A stretch of DNA of 64,000 bases from an uncultured Caulobacterales bacterium. Lineage in GTDB: Bacteria; Pseudomonadota; Alphaproteobacteria; Caulobacterales; Caulobacteraceae. The position numbers and the translations under genes were made by a program. The stretch lies in contig CAIOYC010000009.1 of the NCBI GenBank assembly GCA_903862425.1, positions 1 through 64,000 on the forward strand, read 5' to 3'. The notes beneath the pieces are model-generated. The model worked only from the letters and a program-made list of their open reading frames with translations. It did not search any database and had not been told where the DNA came from. Below are positions 9,014-19,094 of the stretch, one piece after another. Each line of letters starts with the position of its first letter. Position 1 is the stretch's first letter.

Positions 9014-9844
9014 TCAATTCGCGCCGGCCAGGATCGGCGGTTTGAACAGATCTTTCGGCGAGGCGGTAAAGATCTCCACGCCGGTCTCGGTCACGCCGAC
9101 CGAATGCTCGCACTGGGCGGACAGCGACTTGTCGCGCGTCACAGCGGTCCAGCCGTCGTTGAGCACCTTCACGCCCGGTTTGCCCAGGTTCACCATCGGC
9201 TCGACAGTGAAGAACATACCGGCCTTCAGCTCCATACCCTCGCCCTTGCGGCCGTAGTGCAGGATGTTGGGCGCGTCGTGGAAGATCTGGCCGACGCCAT
9301 GTCCGCAGAAGTCGCGCACGACCGAGCAGCGTTGGGCTTCCACATAGGCCTGGATCGCGTGACCGATGTCGCCGAGACGCGCGCCGGGCTTGATCACGGC
9401 AAGGCCACGGGCGAGGCCTTCATAGGTCACGTCCACAAGACGCCGAGCGCGGAAGGGCACCGCGCCGACGCCGTACATCCGGCTGTGATCGCCGTGCCAG
9501 CCGTCGACGATGACGGTGATGTCGATGTTGATGATGTCGCCCTCGCGCAGGGCCTTGGGGCTCGGGATACCATGGCAGACCACATGATTGGCGCTGATGC
9601 AGACCGTCTTCGTATAGCCCTTATAGAACAGGCAGGCGGGCAGGGCCCCGTGGTCCAGGGTGAACTCGCGGGCCAGATCGTCGAGATATTCGGTGGTCAC
9701 GCCGGGCTGCACATAGGGAGTCAGCATGTCCAGGCACTCGGCGGCGAGGCGGCCCGCGCGGCGCATGCCCTCAAAGCCGTCTGGGCCATGAAGCCTGATC
9801 GCGCCGGTACGGACCAGTGTATCGGTAGGCTCACCCATGTTCAT
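9014..9844 (-). CDS. map: Methionine aminopeptidase type I
   Basis: A 276-residue enzyme that removes the initiator Met from nascent proteins. Metal ligands are visible in INIDITVIVDGWHGDHSRM (two Asp), GHGVGQIFHDAPNI (His) and FTVEPMVN (Glu), with a last Glu near the C-terminus. CHGIPSPKALREGD is the substrate-pocket His segment. Only 6 bases separate its start from the sfsA stop, so the two are co-transcribed. Confidence 0.96.
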   Translation of the reverse strand: MNMGEPTDTLVRTGAIRLHGPDGFEGMRRAGRLAAECLDMLTPYVQPGVTTEYLDDLAREFTLDHGALPACLFYKGYTKTVCISANHVVCHGIPSPKALREGDIINIDITVIVDGWHGDHSRMYGVGAVPFRARRLVDVTYEGLARGLAVIKPGARLGDIGHAIQAYVEAQRCSVVRDFCGHGVGQIFHDAPNILHYGRKGEGMELKAGMFFTVEPMVNLGKPGVKVLNDGWTAVTRDKSLSAQCEHSVGVTETGVEIFTASPKDLFKPPILAGAN

Positions 9845-9850
9845 TCGACT

Positions 9851-10567
9851 TCACTCCGAACCATCAGCGCCGATCCAGGGGATGCGCTTGGAAAGCGTCA
9901 CGCCCGCTGGGTCGATGACGCACTCATAACATAGAACCTCGACGCCCGCGCGGAAGGCGTGACGCAAGGCGGCATGATAGACCTTGTCGATATCGCCCGC
10001 CGTGTCGAAGCGGTCGCAGTCGGCGCGCTGGATGACGAACAACTGCACCGCGCGATGGCCCTGCGCCGCCATGGTCTCAAGTTCGCGCAGATGCCTGGCC
10101 GAGCGCGCCGCGACGCAATCCGGGAACTCCGCCAGGCCCGGCGTGCGCATGAGGTGGCAGTTCTTCACCTCGAGCCAGCAGGGCGGACGGGTCTCGTCCT
10201 CCAGCAGGAAATCGATCCGACTGGCCTCGCCGTACTTCACCTCGGGCCTCACCGAGGCATAGCCCGTCAGTTCCGGGATGGCGCCGGCCTTCAATGCCTC
10301 GGCGACGATCTTGTTGGGGTTGTGAGTGTTGATCCCCACAAGCCCGTTATCGACCTCGGCCAGTTCCCATGTCAGGGGCAGCTTGCGCGTAGTGGAGCGG
10401 CTGTCGGAACACCAGACCGGCATGCCCGGCATGTTCAGCCCCAGCATGGCGCCGGGATTGGCCACATGGACCGTCGTCTCCGATCCGTCCTCGAACCGAA
10501 CGTCAGCCAGGAACCGCTTGTAGCGCCGTATCAGCACGCCGCGTCGCATGGGCTGGGGAAAGAGCAT
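9851..10567 (-). CDS. sfsA: Sugar fermentation stimulation protein SfsA
   Basis: A 238-residue SfsA-family protein of normal length. Conserved blocks are [40 protein letters not shown] and [10 protein letters not shown], then [15 protein letters not shown]; the last is typical of the family and, with the Asp/Glu-Lys residues, resembles a PDDEXK-type core. ATG 10567 is chosen because it starts the family N-terminus; the frame is open far upstream without similarity. It is the first gene of the minus-strand operon, divergent from the CinA-domain gene with 45 bases between. The molecular role is uncertain; DNA binding is reported for the E. coli protein. Confidence 0.94.
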   Translation of the reverse strand: MLFPQPMRRGVLIRRYKRFLADVRFEDGSETTVHVANPGAMLGLNMPGMPVWCSDSRSTTRKLPLTWELAEVDNGLVGINTHNPNKIVAEALKAGAIPELTGYASVRPEVKYGEASRIDFLLEDETRPPCWLEVKNCHLMRTPGLAEFPDCVAARSARHLRELETMAAQGHRAVQLFVIQRADCDRFDTAGDIDKVYHAALRHAFRAGVEVLCYECVIDPAGVTLSKRIPWIGADGSE

Positions 10568-10612
10568 GGCCTGTGCTAGCGCCTTCGGCTTGATGTGTTC
10601 AAGGAGCGGCTC

Positions 10613-11377
10613 ATGGCGGTAGGCGAGGGCGGAGTTCAGGCGGCGGTCCTGATCATCGGCGACGAGATCCTGTCCGGGCGCACCCAGGACACCAATCTGC
10701 GCGACATCGCCAAGTACTTCGGCGCCCACGGCGTGGATATCGCCGAGGCGCGGGTGGTCGGCGACATCAAGGAAGAGATCGTTTCCACCCTCAACCACCT
10801 GCGCGAACGCTACGCCTATGTGGTCACGACCGGCGGCATCGGCCCGACCCATGACGATATCACCGCCGACTGTGTGGCCGAGGCCTTTGGTGTGAAGCTG
10901 TACGAGCACCCCGAGATCATCGGCATGATGCAGACGCGCTGGGGCGGCGAGATCACCCCCGCCCGCCGCCGCATGGCCCGCGTGCCCGAGGGCGGAACGC
11001 TGGTGAAAAACCCCGTCAACGGCCCGCCCGGCTTCCAGATCGGCAACGTCTTCACCCTCGCCGGAGTGCCGCAGATCATGCGCGGCATGCTGGAGGATGT
11101 GGGCCACCGGCTGGTGGGCGGGACCGTGGTCATCTCCAAGACCATTCGCGTTGATGGCTCTGGCGAGGGCGTGATCGCCGCGCCGCTGGAAGCCGTGGCG
11201 AACGCCCACCCAGCCCTGTCGCTCGGCTCCTACCCCTTCTTCGGTCCGGACGGATACGGCTCCAGCCTGGTCGTGCGCGGACGCGACCAAGACGAGGTGG
11301 ACGCTACCCTGGTCGAGCTCGAAGCAGCTCTGCGGGCGGTCGGGATCGAGAAGATCAGCCCTGTCGAGACCTCGTAG
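10613..11377 (+). CDS. CinA N-terminal / molybdopterin-binding-domain protein
   Basis: A 254-residue protein with the MoCF-biosynthesis (MoaB/MogA-like) fold found at the N-terminus of CinA. It begins [19 protein letters not shown], followed by [24 protein letters not shown], the nucleotide or pterin-binding loop. It lacks the C-terminal CinA amidase domain, so it is the single-domain form. CinA-type proteins have ADP-ribose pyrophosphatase activity in some bacteria; that role is not shown here. AGGAG 8 bases before ATG 10613 supports this start over GTG 10595. Confidence 0.9.
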   Translation: MAVGEGGVQAAVLIIGDEILSGRTQDTNLRDIAKYFGAHGVDIAEARVVGDIKEEIVSTLNHLRERYAYVVTTGGIGPTHDDITADCVAEAFGVKLYEHPEIIGMMQTRWGGEITPARRRMARVPEGGTLVKNPVNGPPGFQIGNVFTLAGVPQIMRGMLEDVGHRLVGGTVVISKTIRVDGSGEGVIAAPLEAVANAHPALSLGSYPFFGPDGYGSSLVVRGRDQDEVDATLVELEAALRAVGIEKISPVETS

Positions 11378-11520
11378 TTGCCGCCGGATGCATTCATGCA
11401 CAGGCCTGACGGTCAGATCAGCTCCAGCCTTGGGCGCACCAGCATGATGATCGATGGATCGACCCGCGTTATGGTCGCCGCGCTGGCCGGTAACGTGCTG
11501 GTAGCCATGTCTGACCGGCG

Positions 11521-12405
11521 TCAGGTCTTGGTGCGCAACCGCTCCAGCGCTGCCGGATAGCGGCGCGAGACCGGCGCCTCGACCCCGCCGTCGAGCACCA
11601 GCCGATAGTCACCCGATCCGGCGGGCTCCAGCAGGCGCAGGCGGTGGGCGTTGGCGAGCCAGGAGCGGTGGATGCGCACAAAACCGTGGGCGCCGAGCGC
11701 GCGCTCAATTTGCGCCAAGGTCGCCCGCATCATTCGCGCGGAGCCATCGGCGAGGCGAAATTCAACATAGTTGCCCGCCGCCTCCACCGCGACGATCTCG
11801 GCCACCGGCGTACGCAGGGTCCGACCGCCGTCGAGGATGTCGAAAGTGGCGGGAGCTTCGGCCGTCAGCGTCACTTCGGCAGGCTTGCGCCAAAACCCCT
11901 CCACCAGCCAGAACACCACGGCGATGGCGGCATAGGTCAGCACGTCCTTGCGATACTCGTAGATCAGGTCCGACCACGGCATGCGGTAGCCCACGCGTAG
12001 CGCGGCGAAGACGGCGAAGCGCACCGCCGCCATCACCACGATATGGCCTGCCGAAAACGCCAGACTTCCAACTGCATGGACAAGGGCGAAGCGCGGCCAG
12101 CGCCTGGGTTCGGGCGGAGCTATACGGGCGGCGAACAGGACGATGCCAGCCAACGCGATGATGGCCACGCCGCTGCTGCCCTCATAGACGGCCGGATAGA
12201 CCAGCGGGTCCCTGGGATGGTCGTGCAGCCAACTGAACACGTTGACCGTGATCACGGCGGCGGTGATGCCGACGATGCAGACATAGGTGCGAAGGATGCT
12301 GCTCGTCCCCCAGAACGCGCCGCTCGTCCCGCCCGCCTGCCGCTCATCCCCGCGGCTGACCCGGCGATCACCCTCATCTCGACCGCTCGCGGCGGGCTCG
12401 TTCAT
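11521..12405 (-). CDS. Membrane-bound LytTR-type transcriptional regulator
   Basis: A 294-residue regulator. The N-terminal half has about four hydrophobic spans ([64 protein letters not shown]). The C-terminal hundred residues are a LytTR DNA-binding domain ([32 protein letters not shown]). There is no receiver domain, so it may sense a membrane signal directly. It is divergent from the PQQ dehydrogenase at 12440 with 34 bases between starts, which suggests that it could control that gene; this is inference from position. Confidence 0.9.
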   Translation of the reverse strand: MNEPAASGRDEGDRRVSRGDERQAGGTSGAFWGTSSILRTYVCIVGITAAVITVNVFSWLHDHPRDPLVYPAVYEGSSGVAIIALAGIVLFAARIAPPEPRRWPRFALVHAVGSLAFSAGHIVVMAAVRFAVFAALRVGYRMPWSDLIYEYRKDVLTYAAIAVVFWLVEGFWRKPAEVTLTAEAPATFDILDGGRTLRTPVAEIVAVEAAGNYVEFRLADGSARMMRATLAQIERALGAHGFVRIHRSWLANAHRLRLLEPAGSGDYRLVLDGGVEAPVSRRYPAALERLRTKT

Positions 12406-12439
12406 TCAGGCTCCATTACGCCGCGAGGAGGACAATACA

Positions 12440-14371
12440 ATGGCAAGGATGAAGCGCACCGACGGGATAGGCAATCGCTGGATAGGCTGCGCGCTGGCGG
12501 CCCTGGCTTTGGCGACGGCGACAGGCGCAAAAGCCGCGGACGATTGGGCCTATTACGGGCACGACGCGGGCGGGCAGCGCTTTTCGCCGCTCACCGAGGT
12601 GAACCGCGCCAATGTGGGTAAGCTGCAGGTGGCCTGGACCTTCCACACCGGCGATATCAACGATGGTAAGCGGGGCCAGCGCAGCGGGTTCGAGACCACG
12701 CCGCTCTATATCGACGGCAGGCTCTACCTCACCACGCCGTTCAACCGCGTGATCGCGCTGGAACCGACCACCGGCCATCAGCTCTGGGCCTACGACCCGA
12801 AGATCGACCTTGCGGGAGAGTATGGCGACGGGATGATCAGTCGCGGTGTCGCCGCGTGGCGCGATCCGCGCGGGGGGAAGGGTGGGGCATGCACCCTCAC
12901 CCTCTATGAGGCCACGCTAGATGCACGTCTCGTCGCGGTGGACGCCGCCACCGGCAAGCCCTGCGCCGGGTTCGGCGCCGCGGGTGAGGTGAGTCTGCGC
13001 GATGTGCCCAACTTCGAGGCCGGACCCTATCACATGACATCCCCGCCCGCGGTGGTGGACGACACGGTGATCGTCGGCTCGGCCATCAACGACAACACCC
13101 GCGTGGACATGGCCAGCGGCGTGGTGCGCGCCTTCGACGCCCGGAGCGGCAGGCTGAAATGGAGCTGGCAGCCGCTGGAGCCGCACCCTGGCGTGAAGAG
13201 CGGCGCGGCCAACGCCTGGTCGGTCATGACGGTCGATCCCAAGCGTCATTTGGTCTTCATCCCCACCGGCAGCGCCAGCCCGGACTATTATGGCGGCCTG
13301 CGACCCGGCGACAATCATTGGGCCAATTCGGTGGTGGCCATCGACGCGCGGACCGGCCGGCTCGCCTGGGGCTTCCAACTGGTCCATCACGACCTGTGGG
13401 ACTATGACGTGGCCTCGCCGCCGATGCTGACCACCATCGAGCACGCTGGGCGCAAGGTCGAGGTAGTGATCGCCGCCAACAAGTCCGGCTTCCTCTATGT
13501 GCTCGACCGCGACACGGGAAAGCCGGTCTTTCCGGTTGAGGAGCGCTCCGTGCCGCAGAGCACTGTGGACGGCGAGGTGACGTCGCCGACCCAGCCGTTC
13601 TCCGTCGGCCTGCCAACCCTCGCGCCGCAGTCCCTGGATGCCGGCCAGGTGTTCGCCACCAGCGCGGCGGACAAGGCGGCCTGCAAGGCGACGCTAGCCA
13701 AGCTGTCGGGTCTGTCGATCTTCTCCCCGCCCTCGGTGCAGGGTGTGCTGGCTGTGCCTGGCAATGTGGGAGGCCCTAACTGGTCCGGCTTCGCCTTCGA
13801 CCCGACGCGCGGGCTCCTGATCGCCAACACAAACAATTTTCCCTACGTGGTGAAGCTTATCCCGCGGGCGGACTTCAAATGGTCTCCGGGCGGTGATCTC
13901 GGCGCGGAATCCGGCACGCAGAAGGGCGCTCCCTACGCCATGTCGCGCGCGCCGTTCCTGTCGCCGTCGGGCGTGCCGTGTGCGCCGCCGCCGTGGGGAA
14001 TGATGACGGCGATCGACCTCAACAAGGGAACGCTGCGCTGGCGCACACCCTTCGGCGGGATGAGCGAAATCAACGCCAGCTTCGCTGGGTTCAAGCCAGG
14101 GGGGTCGGTCAATCTCGGCGGGGCGATCACGACGGCGGGCGGGCTGGTCTTTGTCGGCGCCAGCATCGATCGACGCTTTCACGCCCTGGACATCGACACC
14201 GGCAAGGAGCTGTGGACCGCCGAACTGCCCGCCAGCGCTCACGCCATGCCCATGACCTATTCGGCGGGCGGCACACAGTACGTGGTCATCGCCGCCGGCG
14301 GCTCGGCCAAGCTCGGACAGGAGAAACAGGGCGACGCCCTCGTGGCTTTCGCCTTGTCGAAGGGACCTTAG
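12440..14371 (+). CDS. Periplasmic PQQ-dependent dehydrogenase
   Basis: A 643-residue quinoprotein with an eight-bladed beta-propeller. A signal peptide ends near ATGAKA (about residue 32). The mature start, DDWAYYGHDAGGQRFSPLTEVN, is typical of PQQ alcohol and glucose dehydrogenases. Repeated propeller W-motifs include LYLTTPFNRVIALEPTTGHQLWAYD (N-terminal), LVHHDLWDYDVASPP (active-site Asp region) and WSGFAFDPTRGLLIANTNN. There are no extra transmembrane segments and no haem CxxCH motif, so it is soluble or peripheral and needs a separate electron acceptor. The substrate (sugar or alcohol) is not determinable. ATG 12440 follows GAGGAGGAC; the longer frame from 12287 is not used. Confidence 0.93.
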   Translation: MARMKRTDGIGNRWIGCALAALALATATGAKAADDWAYYGHDAGGQRFSPLTEVNRANVGKLQVAWTFHTGDINDGKRGQRSGFETTPLYIDGRLYLTTPFNRVIALEPTTGHQLWAYDPKIDLAGEYGDGMISRGVAAWRDPRGGKGGACTLTLYEATLDARLVAVDAATGKPCAGFGAAGEVSLRDVPNFEAGPYHMTSPPAVVDDTVIVGSAINDNTRVDMASGVVRAFDARSGRLKWSWQPLEPHPGVKSGAANAWSVMTVDPKRHLVFIPTGSASPDYYGGLRPGDNHWANSVVAIDARTGRLAWGFQLVHHDLWDYDVASPPMLTTIEHAGRKVEVVIAANKSGFLYVLDRDTGKPVFPVEERSVPQSTVDGEVTSPTQPFSVGLPTLAPQSLDAGQVFATSAADKAACKATLAKLSGLSIFSPPSVQGVLAVPGNVGGPNWSGFAFDPTRGLLIANTNNFPYVVKLIPRADFKWSPGGDLGAESGTQKGAPYAMSRAPFLSPSGVPCAPPPWGMMTAIDLNKGTLRWRTPFGGMSEINASFAGFKPGGSVNLGGAITTAGGLVFVGASIDRRFHALDIDTGKELWTAELPASAHAMPMTYSAGGTQYVVIAAGGSAKLGQEKQGDALVAFALSKGP

Positions 14372-16407
14372 GTCCGGCGCAGAGACACCACATTGCGGTC
14401 ATCGGCCGCGCCGTGATCGCGCAGGACGAAGTCGAGCTTTCTCGCCAGTTCGTTGTCGCGATAAGGCTTGGAGACGATCCGCTCTTCGCCCACCTCAGTG
14501 AGCGCGGCGAGGTCGGCATAGCCGGTGATGATGAGGAGCGGGATGCCAGGCTGGATGCGCCGGGCCTCCCGCGCCGTCTCCATCCCGTTCATGCCCGGCA
14601 TGGCGTAATCGGCCAGCAGCAGATCGAAGGGGCGGCTGCGCAGGATGTCGAGGGCCGCATGGCCGCTGCCGGCCTCCACCACCTGATAACCGAGGTCGCT
14701 CAACATCGATGCGGTGACCTCGCGCACCGAGCTGTCATCGTCCACGAGCAGGATGGTCAGGCCAGGCCGGGCCACGGGCGGGGCGTCCTGTTCATCCGCT
14801 TCCAGCACCGAGGACAGGGCGGCGGCGCGGGGGAGAAACACCTTCACTGAGGTGCCTTCGCCTACCCGCGTATCGATCGAGACGCCGCCGCCGGACTGCT
14901 TGGCGAAGCCGAAAACCTGGGCGAGGCCGAGCCCGGAGCCCTTGCCGACGCCCTTGGTGGTGAAGAAGGGCTCGAAGGCCTTTGCCAGAACCTCTTCGGG
15001 CATGCCGTGGCCCGTGTCGGAAACGATCAGCGCAACATAGTCGCCCGCCGGCGGCTCTTCGGGGCGCTTCGGCGCGCCGAGGGTGATGTTGGCGGTCTCC
15101 ACAGTCAGGCCACCGCCCACCTCCATCGCGTCGCGCGCATTGATGGCGAGGTTAAGGATGATCATCTCGATCTGGGTCGGATCGACCAGGGCGGGCCACA
15201 GCTTGGCTTTCAACACGGTCTCCAGCCGGATCGAGCCGCCCATGGTGCTCTGCAGCAGGCCGCGCATGCCTTCGACGGTGGCGTTCAAATCAACGGCCTT
15301 GGGTTCAAGGCGCTGGCGGCGCGAGAAGGCAAGGAGTTGGGCTGTGAGGGTAGCGCCCCGCTCCGCCGCCGATCGCATATTAGCGATGCGCCTGGCGAAC
15401 TTGGCGTCTACTTTCAGGTCCCGCTCGACGAAGCCGATATTGCCGAGAATGACGGTGAGCAGGTTGTTGAAGTCGTGCGCTACACCTGAGGTCAGCTGGC
15501 CCACAGCCTCCAGCCGCTGCAGTTGGTGCAACGTCGCCTCGACCTTCTTGCGCTCCTCGATCTCCTCCACGAGGCTGCGGTTGACCGAGGCCAGGGTGTC
15601 GACCGCCTGCTTCTCGGCGGTGATGTCACGTCCGACGGCGTAGAAGACATCCCCCTCCGCCGCGGCGGTCCAGGACATCCAGCGCCAGTCGCCGGCGGCG
15701 GCGCGCAGACGGCCCTCGAACCGCTCGTTCAGGCTGCCGGCCACCAGTTCGCCAATGGCGGCCATGATCTGTGGCACATCGTCGGGGTGGGCAAGGGCGG
15801 TAAAGCCCCCGGCCAGTACCTGATCCGCCGAATAGCCCAGCATCGTGCGCCAAGCCGGGTTGGCGGCATAGATGTGTCCGCCGCCATCGATCACAGCGAA
15901 CAGGTCAGGGCTGAGCTGCCAGATGCGGTCGCGCTCCTTGGTGCGCGCTTCGACCTGGGCCTCAAGGGTGACGTTCAAGGCCTGGAGCGCCGCTTCCGCG
16001 CGCTGGCGTTCGGCCTTCTGGCGCGCTTCGGCCAGGGCCCGTTCGATCGCGGCAGGCAGGCGAGAGAAGTTGCGCTTGACCACATAGTCGGTGGCCCCTC
16101 GCTTCAGGGCATTGGTAGCAAACTCCTCGCCGACAATACCCGAGACGAAAATGAACGGCAGGTCGCCGGCCTGCTCACGAGCGAGGGCCAGGGCGGACAG
16201 GCCGTCGAAATCGGGGAGGGAATAGTCGGCCAGGATGATGTCGAAGGTCTGCGTCGCCAGGGCCTGAACGAAGTCAGCGTGACGCCAAACCCGATGCATC
16301 TCGACCCGCATGTCGGTCTTGGCGAGGTGCCCCTCGAGCAACTCGACATCGATGTCGCTATCTTCAACCAGAAGGATGCGAACCGGCGGGCCGTAGCTAT
16401 CAAGCAC
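14368..16407 (-). CDS. Hybrid histidine kinase REC-PAS-HisKA-HATPase-REC
   Basis: A 679-residue cytoplasmic kinase. Order of domains: receiver (ILLVEDSDID, Asp in IILADYSLPDFDG), a coiled linker, one PAS domain (about 165-280, LFAVIDGGGHIYAANPAW), a second coiled linker, HisKA with H in GVAHDFNNLLTVI, HATPase (LNLAINARDAME; VSDTGHGM; KGSGLGLAQV) and a C-terminal receiver (ILLVDDDSSVREV, LLLADYAMPGMNG, Lys in IVSKPY). All phospho-transfer residues are present. It is the last gene of the bacteriophytochrome operon, overlapping the upstream regulator by 8 bases, and converges on the PQQ gene with a 4-base overlap. Probably a downstream or parallel partner of the light sensor. Confidence 0.93.
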   Translation of the reverse strand: MLDSYGPPVRILLVEDSDIDVELLEGHLAKTDMRVEMHRVWRHADFVQALATQTFDIILADYSLPDFDGLSALALAREQAGDLPFIFVSGIVGEEFATNALKRGATDYVVKRNFSRLPAAIERALAEARQKAERQRAEAALQALNVTLEAQVEARTKERDRIWQLSPDLFAVIDGGGHIYAANPAWRTMLGYSADQVLAGGFTALAHPDDVPQIMAAIGELVAGSLNERFEGRLRAAAGDWRWMSWTAAAEGDVFYAVGRDITAEKQAVDTLASVNRSLVEEIEERKKVEATLHQLQRLEAVGQLTSGVAHDFNNLLTVILGNIGFVERDLKVDAKFARRIANMRSAAERGATLTAQLLAFSRRQRLEPKAVDLNATVEGMRGLLQSTMGGSIRLETVLKAKLWPALVDPTQIEMIILNLAINARDAMEVGGGLTVETANITLGAPKRPEEPPAGDYVALIVSDTGHGMPEEVLAKAFEPFFTTKGVGKGSGLGLAQVFGFAKQSGGGVSIDTRVGEGTSVKVFLPRAAALSSVLEADEQDAPPVARPGLTILLVDDDSSVREVTASMLSDLGYQVVEAGSGHAALDILRSRPFDLLLADYAMPGMNGMETAREARRIQPGIPLLIITGYADLAALTEVGEERIVSKPYRDNELARKLDFVLRDHGAADDRNVVSLRRT

Positions 16408-16852
16408 GGTTGGCGCCCCGTGGCGGCGGCTCGTTCAGGATCGCCCAGAACATGCCGAGGTCCTGGATTGCCTCGAAGAAGGCATTGAAATCCACCGGCT
16501 TTATAACGAAGGCGTTGACCCCGAGCTCGTAGCTTTTCACCAGGTCTCGCTCTTCGCGTGATGAGGTCAGCATGACCACAGGAATTTGCCGGCGCGCCGC
16601 ATCAGTCTTGACGGTCTCAAGGACTTCGAGGCCATCTACCTTCGGCAGTTTGAGGTCGAGCAGTACAACGGCCGGATCGCCTTCGGCGCGATCTGCGTGG
16701 GGCCCGCGCTGGTACAGATAGTCGAGGGCTTCCGCCCCATCGCGCGCGATGACGATCTCATTGGCCAGTTGGCATTTCGAGAGTGCGGCAAGGGTCAGTT
16801 CAAGGTCGCGGGGATTATCCTCGACCAGCAGGATAGGGGCCAGATTAGCCAT
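16400..16852 (-). CDS. Rcp1-like response regulator
   Basis: A 150-residue single receiver domain of the phytochrome-partner (Rcp1) type: PILLVEDNPRDLELTL, the extra loop DYLYQRGPHADR typical of this subfamily, Asp in VVLLDLKLPKVDGLEVL, VVMLTSS and Lys in FVIKPVDF. It overlaps bphP by 8 bases upstream and the hybrid kinase by 8 bases downstream. The likely role is to accept phosphate from the bacteriophytochrome. Confidence 0.94.
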   Translation of the reverse strand: MANLAPILLVEDNPRDLELTLAALSKCQLANEIVIARDGAEALDYLYQRGPHADRAEGDPAVVLLDLKLPKVDGLEVLETVKTDAARRQIPVVMLTSSREERDLVKSYELGVNAFVIKPVDFNAFFEAIQDLGMFWAILNEPPPRGANRA

Positions 16853-19094
16853 GGCCTTGGCTCTGCGGTACGGATTTCGGCAAGCTGAACGTCACTACGG
16901 TTCCCTTGTTAAGCTCCGAGTCAAGGGACACAACGCCGTTGTGCCGGTCAACGATCCGTTTGACCAAGGCCAGGCCGATGCCGGTGCCCTCGAAATCCTC
17001 TGCCCGGTGCAGGCGCTGAAACACCCCGAACAGTTTTCCGGCATATTTCATGTCAAAGCCCACGCCGTTGTCGCGGATGGTGTAGGTGGTCCTGTCCGCG
17101 TCTTCGCGGCCCTCCACCTCGATCAGCGCTGGAGTGCGGCCCTTGGTGTATTTCACCGCATTATCAAGCAGGTTGAACATCACCTGCCGGATCATGGCCG
17201 GATCGCCGTAGGCTGGGGGTAGGTCGCCGACCTTCCATTCCATCTGACGTTCGAGCGTGTCCTGTTCGGTGGATCGACGCACCTCGGCCACCAGCTTCTT
17301 CATGTCGATGCGCGCCGGGCTGAGGCTGGTGCGGCCAAGCTGAGAAAAGTTCAGCAGATCGTCCACCAGTCGGCCGGCCGAGAGCGCCGCTTCGGAAATC
17401 GAGTCCAGATAGTGCTTAGACTTGTCGTCTATATCTTCGAGACGGTCGCGCAGCAGTTCAGAATAACCGACAACGTGGCGGAACGGCGCGCGCAAGTCGT
17501 GCGAGATCGAATAGGAGAAAGATTCCAGCTCCTGATTGGTCCTGCGTAATTGCTCGGTCAGGGCGGCGCGCTCCTCGGCCCGGCGCAGCACGAAGTTGAC
17601 TACGGCGTTGCGGAAGTCGCGCGCGCTGTCGATCTCCACGTCGGTCCAGGGCAGGGACCGTTGCCGCACCCGTTCCTTCCAAAGGGCGAAGGACTGCCGC
17701 GGTGTCAGCCGCTCTTGGTTGGTCATGGGCTTGGTGGGCGCGCCGGCCCAGTTCACGGTCCGCACCACCTCCTGGCGAAACCACATGATATAGCTGGGAT
17801 GAATCTGGGAGATGGAGATGGCCAGCAGACCGCTGGCGTCGGCGGCGAAGGCCTCGCTCTGTGGCCAGTGTTCTGCCAGGCTATCCGTTGCGAAGACCTC
17901 GCCTACCTCGCGCCTGCCCAGCCACAGAGCCAGTTCGGTAAGTTCCGGATGGGAGGGCGTGGACCCGAAGGTGATCAGGTGTTCTTCCGATACCAGGGCG
18001 GCGCCATCCGCGTCGACAAGGCCGAGCCAGGTCTCGCCATTGGCTACCAGTCCCTCCTGAAAGGCGGCCTCCTGGCTCAGGCTGGCGAGGAGCTCACTTT
18101 CCTTCTGTTTCAGGGCGATGCGGCGCGCGCCCCGGGCGGCGCGCTCGCGAGCCCCGATCTGCAACGAGACGATCTGGCCGAGGAAGTCGCAGGCGGTGCG
18201 CACCTGCGCGTTCAGCCGCTTGGGCTGCGCGTGATGCAGCGAGATCAGACCCCAAAGCGCGCCATCGACCAGGATCGACACAGACATGGAACTCAGGGTG
18301 CCCATGTTACGCATGTATTCGAGATGGATCGGCGAAACGCTGCGCAGGGCGGCAAAGGACATGTCCAGCGGCTGGCCGTCCACCGGGCTCATGGGCGGGA
18401 CCATAGGCGATGGGACGTAACTGGCGTTGGGGATCAACCTCAGCCGGTTAAGTCGATACAGTTCACGCGCTTGAGGGGGGATATCGGACGCGGGGAAACG
18501 CAGGTCGAGGTAAGAGGGCAGCGCTTCGTCCCGGTCCTCAGCCAGAACCGTGCCGGCGCCCTCTGCATCGAACGAATAGAGCATCACCCGGTTGAAGCCC
18601 GTCAGCGCCCGCATCTGGCGCACGGTGAGTTCGGCCACGGTCTTCACATCGCCCGCACTCTCCAGCCTATCGACGAAGCGGCGCAGGCGCGGGTAGAGCA
18701 CTTCCAGCGTCTCGTCCTCGCTGGCGGGCGGGTCTTCGAATTCGACGATCAGGCCTTGGCGAGCGCGATGGGCGGTGACCTGGAAGGTGAGGTCGCCGAT
18801 CTGCAAGGTACGCAGGAAAGACGGCTCGTCCCCGCCCGTCCACGCCGCCAGATCGGCAGCGAGCGGCGCCAGCGCCGTATCCGCCAACCGCGCGCCGGGG
18901 GTATTGGCAAGGCCCGTGAAGTCTTGCAGGTTCTCGCTAGCCTGCAGCATGTCAAGGCGATCGGGATCGACCACCATCAAGGCGCCGTGGGGCTGGATAC
19001 CGCCCGGGATCCGGATCGGCTCGCGCGCGCAGGCGTCGAGATCGACGTCAGTCTCCATCGGGATGGTCAAGGCGTCACCCTTGCCGGTAGCCAA
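16845..19094 (-). CDS. bphP: Bacteriophytochrome sensor histidine kinase
   Basis: A 749-residue red/far-red photoreceptor with PAS-GAF-PHY-HisKA-HATPase layout. The biliverdin-attaching Cys is Cys22 (DLDACAREPIRIPGG), at the N-terminal position used by bacteriophytochromes. The GAF domain has the signature DLRFPASDIPPQARELY. The PHY domain carries SEAFAADASGLLAI and WFRQEVVRTVNWAG. The kinase core has SYSISHDLRAPFRHV (phosphorylatable His), NLLDNAVKYTKG, IRDNGVGFD and GTGIGLALVK. All functional residues look intact. It overlaps the haem oxygenase gene by 28 bases, so pigment synthesis and apoprotein are translationally linked. Confidence 0.96.
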   Translation of the reverse strand: MATGKGDALTIPMETDVDLDACAREPIRIPGGIQPHGALMVVDPDRLDMLQASENLQDFTGLANTPGARLADTALAPLAADLAAWTGGDEPSFLRTLQIGDLTFQVTAHRARQGLIVEFEDPPASEDETLEVLYPRLRRFVDRLESAGDVKTVAELTVRQMRALTGFNRVMLYSFDAEGAGTVLAEDRDEALPSYLDLRFPASDIPPQARELYRLNRLRLIPNASYVPSPMVPPMSPVDGQPLDMSFAALRSVSPIHLEYMRNMGTLSSMSVSILVDGALWGLISLHHAQPKRLNAQVRTACDFLGQIVSLQIGARERAARGARRIALKQKESELLASLSQEAAFQEGLVANGETWLGLVDADGAALVSEEHLITFGSTPSHPELTELALWLGRREVGEVFATDSLAEHWPQSEAFAADASGLLAISISQIHPSYIMWFRQEVVRTVNWAGAPTKPMTNQERLTPRQSFALWKERVRQRSLPWTDVEIDSARDFRNAVVNFVLRRAEERAALTEQLRRTNQELESFSYSISHDLRAPFRHVVGYSELLRDRLEDIDDKSKHYLDSISEAALSAGRLVDDLLNFSQLGRTSLSPARIDMKKLVAEVRRSTEQDTLERQMEWKVGDLPPAYGDPAMIRQVMFNLLDNAVKYTKGRTPALIEVEGREDADRTTYTIRDNGVGFDMKYAGKLFGVFQRLHRAEDFEGTGIGLALVKRIVDRHNGVVSLDSELNKGTVVTFSLPKSVPQSQGHG

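Noticed and set aside
9104-9934. Plus-strand frame opposite map
   Set aside because: His/Val-rich shadow of the metal-binding gene; no start signal or domain.
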